Part shown: positions 53,410 to 60,262 of the stretch, piece by piece
Numbering within the stretch: the first letter of the stretch is position 1
How the letters are laid out: each line of letters starts with the position of its first letter
NCBI RefSeq assembly: GCF_018131015.1
Contig: NZ_JAFCJJ010000013.1
Coordinates: forward strand, 62,001 to 126,000
Direction of reading: 5' to 3'
Source: Bradyrhizobium diazoefficiens
GTDB lineage: Bacteria; Pseudomonadota; Alphaproteobacteria; Rhizobiales; Xanthobacteraceae
DNA: 64,000 nucleotides
Made by a program: the position numbers and the translations under genes
The notes under the pieces: generated by a model
The model's input: the letters and a program-made list of their open reading frames with translations, nothing else
Database searches by the model: none
Told to the model about the DNA's origin: nothing

Positions 53410-53673
53410 ATGCAGGTCCTTGTTCGCGACAACAATGTCGACCAGGCGCTTCGTGTCCTGAAGAAGAAGATGCAGCGCGAAGGCGTGTTCCGGGAAATGA
53501 AGCAGCGCCGCGCTTATGAAAAGCCTTCGGAGAAAAAGACGCGCGAGAAGGCCGAGGCCATTCGCCGCGCCCGCAAGCTCGCCCGGAAGCAGGCGATCAG
53601 GGAAGGACTGCTTCCCGCGCCCCCGAAGAAGAAACTTCCCGAGCGCAAGCCGCCCTTGCCGCAGGTCACCTGA
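53410..53673 (+). CDS. rpsU: 30S ribosomal protein S21
   Basis: 87 aa. MQVLVRDNNVDQALRVLKKKMQREGVFREMKQRRAYEKPSEKK shows the S21 family, with a basic C-terminal tail (KKKLPERKPPLPQVT). GAGGAGG lies five bases before the ATG, a strong site. Rhizobial genomes can carry several S21 copies; whether this is the only one is unknown. Adjacent to cspA, both translation-related. Confidence 0.93.
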   Translation: MQVLVRDNNVDQALRVLKKKMQREGVFREMKQRRAYEKPSEKKTREKAEAIRRARKLARKQAIREGLLPAPPKKKLPERKPPLPQVT

Positions 53674-53748
53674 AGCGCGCGTGCGTTTCGCCCGTACATC
53701 CATTCCAGGTGCCGCGAGGTACGTCTGACCCGCAGCGCGGTCAGGTCT

Positions 53749-54027
53749 CTACGTCCTGAAATCGACGCCTCGCAGCACGATCCCCGGAGGAACCCCCTCG
53801 AACTCCGTCGCGCGATACTTGCTTGCCGCGCGGGCCTCGATGCGGTCGCGCAGGCGGGCGAACTGGGCTTCGCGCTGTTCGGGACGGGCCCGCGGGCCGC
53901 GATCGAGATCATCCATCGCGGAAGTCGAGATAGCGCAAGGAATCTCCTTCGCGCCGTCGTGCATCGAGAACAGGACGATCATCCGGTCGTATTCGTGGCC
54001 GATATAACGGCCGCTCGTGAGCGTCAT
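53749..54027 (-). CDS. DUF1488 family protein
   Basis: 92 aa. RMIVLFSMHDGAKEIPCAISTSAMDDL is the DUF1488 signature (a small beta-sheet protein common in Alpha- and Betaproteobacteria). A basic-acidic helix follows. The function of the family is unknown. ATG at 54027 with AAGGGAGCAAGCG upstream. Confidence 0.82.
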   Translation of the reverse strand: MTLTSGRYIGHEYDRMIVLFSMHDGAKEIPCAISTSAMDDLDRGPRARPEQREAQFARLRDRIEARAASKYRATEFEGVPPGIVLRGVDFRT

Positions 54028-54144
54028 CGCTTGCTCCCTTTACGCTTTGCGCGGTTGCTCAAAACCCGTCGCGGCGCGCGGCCCGCCCGTATCCCTCAGC
54101 GCAAAGCATCGCGCGGACCAAGGACACGGGCGGCTGGAAACGCC

Positions 54145-54302
54145 TCAGTTCTCCCCGGTGAGCCGGGCGAAATCGTCGAACAGCGCCGCCACCAGCGCGC
54201 GATGGCGCGTGTCCTCGGCGGACAGGCTCGCGGCATAGAGATTGAGCAGCGAGGTCTTTTGTCCTCGCTATTGCCGTGACGCAGGCGTAGGGTCGATCGC
54301 AT
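54145..54302 (-). pseudogene. Small hypothetical gene with a probable -1 frameshift
   Basis: Frame one starts with ATG at 54302 (MRSTLRLRHGNSEDK). Good coding sequence then continues in another frame: TSLLNLYAASLSAEDTRHRA followed by LVAALFDDFARLTGEN and TGA at 54145. The switch occurs at the A4 run in GACAAAAGACC. One extra A would join the two into about 53 residues. Either a broken gene, a sequencing error or programmed slippage. The first part is less certain than the second. Confidence 0.4.
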
Positions 54303-54370
54303 CACCGCACTTTCGACGGCATCGACCGATGACTGAGGTCACCCCGCCGACAGAGTTGCAGGAGCATGCG

Positions 54371-54469
54371 ATGCCGCGTTTACGCGCCTCGGAATGGACC
54401 GTGCCACCGGTGATCGTTCCGCCGTTCCTTCTGCTTCTGGCGTGCGCGGCGGCCGCCCCCAATGGCTAG
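54371..54469 (+). CDS. 32-aa membrane microprotein
   Basis: ATG at 54371 with AGGAG six bases ahead. MPRLRASEWTVPP is followed by one hydrophobic segment VIVPPFLLLLACAAAA and the end PNG. Its TAG overlaps the next gene (ATGGCTAG), suggesting coupled translation. Too short for most gene callers. Confidence 0.6.
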   Translation: MPRLRASEWTVPPVIVPPFLLLLACAAAAPNG

Positions 54470-54809
54470 GACAATTCGCGTGTCCTATCTCGTCAGCGGC
54501 ATCAGCGCGTATGGCAGCGCCAATCTCGGCCGCGGCAGCGCGGCCGTCGCACTGCGGCTGGCGCGGAAACTGCTGCGCGACGGCTACATGGATGTGCGCG
54601 TCTGCACGCCACGGGGGCGCGTGCTGCAATCGGACGAACTGGACGAACTCCAACCTCCACGGGAGACGGACGTCATGGCCAAGGGACAGCAACGCAGCAA
54701 CCGCGAAACCAAGAAACCGAAGAAGGAAAAGGTCAAGGTGATTGCGGCGGCGCCAAGCCGCAAGGACGCGGCGTGGCAGCCGGATTTCGGTCCGGGAAAG
54801 AAGAAATAG
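54462..54809 (+). CDS. Hypothetical protein, probably two small proteins joined in frame
   Basis: 115 aa as one frame. Residues 1-63 (MARTIRVSYLVSGISAYGSAN ... SDELDEL) look like one small protein. Residues 72-115 (MAKGQQRSNRETKKPKKEK ... WQPDFGPGKKK) are lysine-rich and look like another, with their own ATG at 54675 and GGGAG nine bases upstream. The junction reads GAA CTC CAA; a TAA in place of CAA would restore separation. Both could still be made separately from 54675. Function unknown. Confidence 0.65.
   Translation: MARTIRVSYLVSGISAYGSANLGRGSAAVALRLARKLLRDGYMDVRVCTPRGRVLQSDELDELQPPRETDVMAKGQQRSNRETKKPKKEKVKVIAAAPSRKDAAWQPDFGPGKKK
54675..54809 (+). CDS. Alternative internal gene, 44-aa Lys-rich protein
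   Basis: In-frame ATG at 54675 with GGGAGACGGACGTC upstream. The product starts MAKGQQRSNRETKK and ends PDFGPGKKK. I recall such stand-alone short Lys-rich proteins in related genomes, so the internal start may be the real one (inference). Confidence 0.5.
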   Translation: MAKGQQRSNRETKKPKKEKVKVIAAAPSRKDAAWQPDFGPGKKK

Positions 54810-54938
54810 GTCGCCTCTTCCGCTCCCCCCGCTCGCGGGGCGCGAGGAAGCGCACCGCCGTCGCGGCAGCACCGGTCTCCTCGCCGTCGCGCTTTTCCGC
54901 TATACTCGCCTCGGTAGCATCACCGGGAGGGGTCCACC

Positions 54939-56303
54939 GTGGAGCACGAACACCAGCACTCACCCAACGCGCAGCCGAAAAACATCGTCATCTGCTGCGA
55001 CGGCACCGGCAACGAAATCTCCGAAAACATCTCCAATGTCCTGAAGCTCTATCGCTGCCTGCTCAAGGCGGAGAAGACCGGCGGGCGGCAGATGGTGTTC
55101 TACGATCCCGGGGTCGGCACCGTGACGGAGCCATCGACCTGGCACCGCCTCAAGGCCAACATCAACCTGGTGCTGGGGCTCGCCACCGGCTACGGGCTCG
55201 ATGACAACGTGCTCGCGGCCTATTCCTTCCTGGTCGAGCACTACAACCACGGCGACCGCATCTATCTGTTCGGTTTTTCGCGCGGCGCCTACACGGTTCG
55301 GGTGCTGGCGGGGCTGATCCACAAGATCGGGCTGATCTCGCCGGAGCAGGCCAACCTCGCAGGAAGCGGCGTCGTCGCCTACAAGCAATATTCCGGCACC
55401 GGGCGCGGCAACGACATCGAGGACATGCGGGACATCGTCTCCGACGAGGACGGGCCGATGGCCAAGGACAAGTTCGACCTCGCCGGGCAGTTCGCCCGCA
55501 TCACCTCGTCGCGCTGGCCGACCATCCACTTCATCGGGGTCTGGGACACGGTGGCGAGCGTGATCGTGCCGCGGCGCGACATTTTCTTCCTCGTGTTCAG
55601 CCTGGAGGAGCTCGCCTTCACGCTGCGCAACCCGTCCGTCCACATCTTCCGCCAGGCGATCGCGATCGACGAGCGGCGCTGCATGTTCCGCCTCAAGGAA
55701 TGGTACGAGCCGCAGGAATACTGGCCCGGCCCGCACCGGTCCGGCGAGGTGACGCAAGCGCAGGACAGCCTGCAGGTGTGGTTCGCCGGCGTGCATTGCG
55801 ACGTCGGCGGCGGCTATGCCGAGGCCGAGAGCGCGGAATCGAAATATCCGCTGATCTGGATGATCGACGAGGCGGAGAAGGCCGGGCTTCAGTTCAACCG
55901 GCGCACGGTGAACCAGCTCGCCTGGGGCATCCAGAAGCGGCCCAACGCGCCGTTCCAGTACGTGCCGCCCGGCTATACCGGCGAGGCAGGCAAGCTGCAC
56001 AATTCGATGAATGCGGCCTGGCGCATTCTGGAGTTCTTCCCCAAGAACGCGAAGTACAAGGAATGGCCGGACCGGAAGGTCTATTTCGGCCGCTACATCC
56101 CCGATAGCGAGCCGCGCGTCATCCCCGAGGGCGCGCATGTGCATGAGAGCGTGGTGAAGCGGATGGAGGTGCAGCCGGACTACCGGCCGGTGAACCTGCC
56201 GAAGAGCTTTGTCACGGTGCCGATGCCGGTGCCGCCGGGGGTGGATATGGCGGAGGGGGCGGCGGGGGTGACGGACACGGCGGGGGACGTGGCGGCGGGG
56301 TGA
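54939..56303 (+). CDS. DUF2235 alpha/beta hydrolase (Tle1-like phospholipase domain)
   Basis: 454 aa from GTG 54939 with GGGAGGGG upstream. VICCDGTGNEISENISNVLKL is the N-terminal DUF2235 block, and YLFGFSRGAYTVRVLAGLI holds the GxSxG nucleophile elbow. A Pro/Gly-rich tail ends the protein. The domain is shared by Tle1 phospholipase effectors of type VI secretion, but no vgrG, immunity gene or T6SS gene lies here, so a housekeeping lipid or ester hydrolase is equally likely. No signal peptide. Confidence 0.85.
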   Translation: MEHEHQHSPNAQPKNIVICCDGTGNEISENISNVLKLYRCLLKAEKTGGRQMVFYDPGVGTVTEPSTWHRLKANINLVLGLATGYGLDDNVLAAYSFLVEHYNHGDRIYLFGFSRGAYTVRVLAGLIHKIGLISPEQANLAGSGVVAYKQYSGTGRGNDIEDMRDIVSDEDGPMAKDKFDLAGQFARITSSRWPTIHFIGVWDTVASVIVPRRDIFFLVFSLEELAFTLRNPSVHIFRQAIAIDERRCMFRLKEWYEPQEYWPGPHRSGEVTQAQDSLQVWFAGVHCDVGGGYAEAESAESKYPLIWMIDEAEKAGLQFNRRTVNQLAWGIQKRPNAPFQYVPPGYTGEAGKLHNSMNAAWRILEFFPKNAKYKEWPDRKVYFGRYIPDSEPRVIPEGAHVHESVVKRMEVQPDYRPVNLPKSFVTVPMPVPPGVDMAEGAAGVTDTAGDVAAG

Positions 56304-56371
56304 GGCGGGCCTTCCCGATGCCGGACAAGCCGCTCGCAAGAACGAAGTCTGGAGGAGCGGCACGCCTACCT

Positions 56372-56567
56372 CTCGTGTCCCGGACGCGGTGCGGCACCGT
56401 AAGCGCGTTCACGCGCGTCTTCGACGCGCTATGGTGACGCTCCGCAGAGCCGGGACCCACGCCACACCCATTGCGCGGAAACATGGGCCCCGGCTCTGCA
56501 GCGCACCGCTGAGCTGGACGATGCTTCGCATCGCCAGGGAAGCGCTGCGCAGCGTCCGGGGCACGAG
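56372..56567. repeat. Palindromic intergenic repeat, family F
   Basis: CTCGTGTCCCGGACGCGGTG at the left and CAGCGTCCGGGGCACGAG at the right pair. Nested inside, CTCCGCAGAGCCGGGACCCA and GGGCCCCGGCTCTGCAG also pair. It fills most of the 412-base gap between the DUF2235 and PilZ genes. Confidence 0.82.
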
Positions 56568-56715
56568 AAAGCCGCGCCACCGCTTTCGCCGCAGTTTTCA
56601 TTCGCCGCTAATTTTAATTAAAATTGTCGCGTCGGACTTAGCGGGATGGCATCCGGTCATGGTGCATGATGCTTCCAGGAGAGCCTCCGCGTGTTGAGCG
56701 GAGTTGGGGGGAGCC

Positions 56716-56967
56716 GTGCCACAGCATCCGCGCAAATATGCCCGCGTCAAGCCATCGGGCCTGGTGTCGCGCCAGGCCAAGATCATCACCGATCCGCGCG
56801 CGCCGGCGATCCTCTGCACGCTGATCGACTATTCGCCCGGCGGGGCCTGCGTCGATCTCGGCGGGCAGGTGAAGATCCCCGACCGCTTCGAGCTGCTGCA
56901 CGCCAACACCAGGAAACGCTGCCGCATCGCCTGGAAGCGCGGCTCGCGGGTGGGCGTGGTGTTTTAG
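56716..56967 (+). CDS. PilZ domain protein
   Basis: 83 aa from GTG 56716 with GGGGGAG upstream. RKYARVKPSGL supplies the Arg-rich part, and LIDYSPGGACVDL corresponds to the (D/N)xSxxG motif of PilZ, which together bind c-di-GMP. KRCRIAWKRGSRVGVVF completes the barrel. The usual RxxxR is R-K-Y-A-R here, so binding is plausible. Small stand-alone PilZ proteins often regulate motility or exopolysaccharide. TTG at 56704 is another start. Confidence 0.82.
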   Translation: MPQHPRKYARVKPSGLVSRQAKIITDPRAPAILCTLIDYSPGGACVDLGGQVKIPDRFELLHANTRKRCRIAWKRGSRVGVVF

Positions 56968-57066
56968 AGGGACTGGCGCCGCGAGCTCCGCTCTGCTCCC
57001 TCCCCCCTTGTGGGGGAGGGAACGCAGTGTGCGTGTGGCGCGACCATTCCAAACAGCGACGGCCCG

Positions 57067-57474
57067 CTACTTCCGCATCCTCGCCTTCGCCCCCGCCACG
57101 ATCTGCATCGTGACCCCGGCGATCCAGACTGCGAGCACGAACCAGGCGACGCCGAGGCCGGGCTCGAGGCGCAGCACGATGACGGCGACGGAGGCGAGCG
57201 AGGTCACGGCGGCACAGAACGTGCCGGCGGAGCTCAGCAATTCCGCGGCGTCGATGTGACTGTGGGCTTCGTCGAAGGGAAGCTGCGGCGTGTCGATGCC
57301 GAGATAGAAGCCGACGATGCCGAGCAGCATCGTCAGCAGCAGGAAACCCTGCGTGGTGAGATGGGCGATCGCCGAGCCGACATAGGCGCCGACGAAAAGG
57401 CCGCAGGCGGCCCCCGTCATGGCAAGCCCGATCCGCTCCAGCACATGGGCAGTCTTGCGGACACGAAAACGCAT
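57067..57474 (-). CDS. Small integral membrane protein, 135 aa
   Basis: ATG at 57474. At least four hydrophobic segments: GLAMTGAACGLFVGAYVGSA, FLLLTMLLGIVGFYLGI, AVTSLASVAVIVLRL and VAWFVLAVWIAGVTMQIVAGA. No motif recognised. The loop DTPQLPFDEAHSHIDAAELL lies between helices. Convergent with the PilZ gene. Function unknown. Confidence 0.72.
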   Translation of the reverse strand: MRFRVRKTAHVLERIGLAMTGAACGLFVGAYVGSAIAHLTTQGFLLLTMLLGIVGFYLGIDTPQLPFDEAHSHIDAAELLSSAGTFCAAVTSLASVAVIVLRLEPGLGVAWFVLAVWIAGVTMQIVAGAKARMRK

Positions 57475-57586
57475 GGGCCAGCCTCGCGCGCGGTTGCACT
57501 TTGCGAGGTTAGGACAGTTTTGCCGGAGGTGGAAGCTAAGGAGGGTTACGGAGGCGTGAGGCGGGTGGTGGCACAATACTCTCCGC

Positions 57587-57721
57587 CGTCGTCCTGGCGA
57601 AAGCCAGGACCCATAACCACAGGGAGAAGTTTTGCGAAGACTCTCAGTGACGTTGTCAACGCGCATCGCGCGCCATCGTGAGATCACGCGGTATGGGTCC
57701 TGGCCTTCGCCAGGACGACGG
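57587..57721. repeat. Palindromic intergenic repeat, family A copy 4 (CCTGG variant)
   Basis: CGTCGTCCTGGCGAAAGCCA left arm, TGGCCTTCGCCAGGACGACG right arm, with the TTTTGCGAAGACTC core seen in other copies. Between two co-oriented genes. Confidence 0.88.
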
Positions 57722-57755
57722 TTGTGATTTTGGCGCGGCCCCCGCGCCTCACACT

Positions 57756-58868
57756 CTACCTCGCCCCGAACGTGGTCTTGCCGAACAGCGCCTTCTGGGT
57801 CGAGGGCTGCGAGCGCCAGTATTGCGGCGGGGCTTCGACCTCGCCGCCGAGCTCGGCGGCGGCGTGCCAGCCCCAGCGCGGGTCGTAGAGAAAGGCGCGG
57901 CCGAGCGCGATCATGTCGGCCTTGCCGGATGCCACGATCTCCTCGGCCTGCTGCGCCTCGGTGATCAGGCCGACCGCGATGGTGGGAAGGCCGGTCTCGC
58001 GCCTGATCGCCTCGGCAAACTGCACCTGGTAACCGGGGCCGAGCGGGATCTTCTGCAGCGGCGAGACGCCGCCGGAGGAGGCATCGACCCAGTCGAGGCC
58101 GCGCGCCTTCAGCGCCTTGCAGAACTCGATGGTCTGGGCGAGGTCCCAGCCGCCCTCGACCCAGTCGGTGGAGGACACCCGCATGCCGACCGGCTTGTCG
58201 GCCGGCACCACGCTGCGCACCGCGTCGTAGACTTCGAGCGGAAAGCGCATGCGGTTCTGCAAGGAGCCGCCGTATTCGTCGGTGCGCCGGTTGGAGATGG
58301 GCGAGAGGAACTCGTGCATGAGATAGCCGTGGGCGCCGTGCAGCTCGATGGCGTCGATGCCGAGCCGCATCGCGCGGCGGGCCGAGTCGACGAAGGCCTC
58401 GCGGATGCGCTTCATGCCGGCCGCATCCAGCGCCACAGGCGCAGCCTCGCTTTCCTTGATCGGGACCGCCGAGGGCGCCACCGTCTGCCAGCCGCCCTCG
58501 CCGAGGGGAATGAGCTGGCCGCCGTCCCAGGGCCGCGCGCTGGAAGCCTTGCGGCCGGCATGGGCGAGCTGCATCGCGACCGCGGTCGAGGAATGCTTGC
58601 GCACGGCATGCAGGATGGGTTTGAGCGCGGCCTCGCAGGCGTCGCTGTAGAGCCCGAGGCAACCCGGCGTGATGCGGCCGATCGCCTCGACATGGGTCGC
58701 CTCGATGCAGAACATCGCCGCCCCCGACAGCGCGAGGCTGTTGATGTGGGTGAAATGCCAGTCGGTGGCAACGCCGTCATCGGCCGAATACTGGCACATC
58801 GGCGACACCATGATTCGGTTCTTCAAGGAGAGGCCGCGCAGCTTGATCGGGGAAAACAGGGCGGACAT
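57756..58868 (-). CDS. NADH:flavin oxidoreductase, YqjM-like old yellow enzyme
   Basis: 370 aa TIM barrel. MVSPMCQYSADDGVATDWH carries the YqjM-type Cys that tunes FMN and the Tyr partner. LAHAGRKAS and ELHGAHGYLMHEFLSP contain the His pair that binds substrate. DWVDASSGGVSP and IALGRAFLYDPRWGW complete the FMN site. It reduces activated alkenes with NAD(P)H. ATG at 58868. Confidence 0.9.
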   Translation of the reverse strand: MSALFSPIKLRGLSLKNRIMVSPMCQYSADDGVATDWHFTHINSLALSGAAMFCIEATHVEAIGRITPGCLGLYSDACEAALKPILHAVRKHSSTAVAMQLAHAGRKASSARPWDGGQLIPLGEGGWQTVAPSAVPIKESEAAPVALDAAGMKRIREAFVDSARRAMRLGIDAIELHGAHGYLMHEFLSPISNRRTDEYGGSLQNRMRFPLEVYDAVRSVVPADKPVGMRVSSTDWVEGGWDLAQTIEFCKALKARGLDWVDASSGGVSPLQKIPLGPGYQVQFAEAIRRETGLPTIAVGLITEAQQAEEIVASGKADMIALGRAFLYDPRWGWHAAAELGGEVEAPPQYWRSQPSTQKALFGKTTFGAR

Positions 58869-59033
58869 GGCGGGGGAGTTCCGGAGGATGAGAGGGGCAA
58901 TGAAGGGAGTGTAGTGGGCGGGCGGGGGAATGCCAGCCGCCCGGCGGGCATGCCCGCTAGCAAGGCCATGCATTGCACCCGGCATGTGGTCGCAGGGCGG
59001 CCCCGCACCCACGGCCGTCACCACAAATTCCGC
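58869..59033. other. Intergenic region, GC-rich
   Basis: About 165 bases between the YqjM-like start and the next family A repeat. GGCATTGCACCCGGCATGTGG-type sequence but no promoter of consensus quality and no gene. Confidence 0.3.
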
Positions 59034-59157
59034 CGTCGTCCTGGCGAAAGCCAGGACCCATAGCCACCGAATTGCGTTTGACGAAGGCTCGTGGTGACCA
59101 GTCCCGTATCACAACTTCCTTTTGGGGTAATGGGTCCTGGCTTTCGCCAGGACGACG
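59034..59157. repeat. Palindromic intergenic repeat, family A copy 5 (CCTGG variant)
   Basis: GTCGTCCTGGCGAAAGCCAG and CTGGCTTTCGCCAGGACGAC arms, exact complements apart from the outermost bases. Core includes TTTGACGAAGGCTCGTGGTGA. Confidence 0.88.
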
Positions 59158-59182
59158 ATCAACTTCCGGGCTTGCAGTGGGG

Positions 59183-60262
59183 CTACTCCATCAGCGTGAA
59201 CTGCAGCATCAGGGTGCGCTGGAGCAGCGAAAAATTGTCGTCGGAGACCAGCGTGATCACGGTCTCGCCCTCGGGCGTGACGTGGGCGTCGATGCCTTCC
59301 ATGTTGTCGACCTCGTGGCCGAGATCGGCGTTGAACAGAGTGGGGCCGTCGACCAGCGCGCCCGGCGCGATCGACTTCAGCGGGATCGCGCGGATGCGGA
59401 TGTTGATGCCACTGAACCAGGAGAATTTGCGCTCGAGGATGAGCAGGTCGCCGCTCGGCAGCAGCACGGCGTCGCTGATATATTGCGCCTCGGTGCGGCG
59501 GACGCTGAACTGGCCGGGCGAGGCGCCGCCGATCAGGAAGCAGACCAGATTGCCGTCGGCATCGAGCCCGCCCTCCGACAGCGCGATCAACGTGCCGGCG
59601 AGCCTCTCGCCCTTCATGTCCCGGGGCACGAAGACCAGCGCCTCCAGCCCCTTGTTGGTCGGCAGTTTGCGCAATGCCGGCGGCACGGCGATCACCTCGC
59701 CGCGGGCGCGCGTGCCGCCCTTGGCAAAATCGAACCGCATGATCTGGTTGACACGTTCGAGGCCGACATAGACGGTCGCGCCGTCGCGGGCGAGCGCCTC
59801 GGTGTCGTACCAGAGGCGCTTTTCAGTAATCGGGCGCCCCTCGGCATTCAGCACCGGCGCGGCCTCGACGTCGTCGAGCGCGACCATGGCGCGGCCGGAA
59901 TAGCGGATGGAGCCGGTGAACCAGCCGCCCTGGTCGGAGATCGCCAGAAAGCGCTCGCCCTTCGCATCGAGGCGGATGCCGGACAGGCCGCCAAAGCCGC
60001 GATAGGACGAGGTCAGCACCAGGCCGCTGCGATAGTCGAGCGAGCCGAAGCGCGTGCGGGCGCGGTCGCGCGGCTCGAACGCTTGTATGGGCCGCGCGTT
60101 CACCTCGATGGCGACAGGCGCGGTGACGGCGTGCTCGATCTGGGGTTTTCGCGGCGCCGGCTCGGTGACGGGCTGCGACTGCGCGAGACCGGACAGCGCA
60201 AGAGTGGAAACTCCCGCCGCCGCGTGGCCAAGCACCGCGCGGCGGGAGAGAGGCGCGCTCAC
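59183..60262 (-). CDS. Esterase-like activity of phytase family protein, Tat-exported
   Basis: 359 aa from a GTG at 60262 that overlaps the cobT stop (GTGA). SRRAVLGHAAAGVSTLALSG is a twin-arginine signal. The mature protein is a beta-propeller type (FGGLSGIRLDAKGERFLAISDQGGWFTG, NKGLEALVFVP), matching the phytase-esterase-like family found in the periplasm. It is translationally coupled to cobT, though no link to cobalamin is known. Confidence 0.83.
   Translation of the reverse strand: MSAPLSRRAVLGHAAAGVSTLALSGLAQSQPVTEPAPRKPQIEHAVTAPVAIEVNARPIQAFEPRDRARTRFGSLDYRSGLVLTSSYRGFGGLSGIRLDAKGERFLAISDQGGWFTGSIRYSGRAMVALDDVEAAPVLNAEGRPITEKRLWYDTEALARDGATVYVGLERVNQIMRFDFAKGGTRARGEVIAVPPALRKLPTNKGLEALVFVPRDMKGERLAGTLIALSEGGLDADGNLVCFLIGGASPGQFSVRRTEAQYISDAVLLPSGDLLILERKFSWFSGINIRIRAIPLKSIAPGALVDGPTLFNADLGHEVDNMEGIDAHVTPEGETVITLVSDDNFSLLQRTLMLQFTLME

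Noticed and set aside
54096..54305. 69-residue minus-strand frame as an intact gene
   Set aside because: Its second half (Pro/Arg/Trp/Cys-rich) looks non-coding, while the better coding signal is in the shifted frame; recorded as a frameshifted gene instead.
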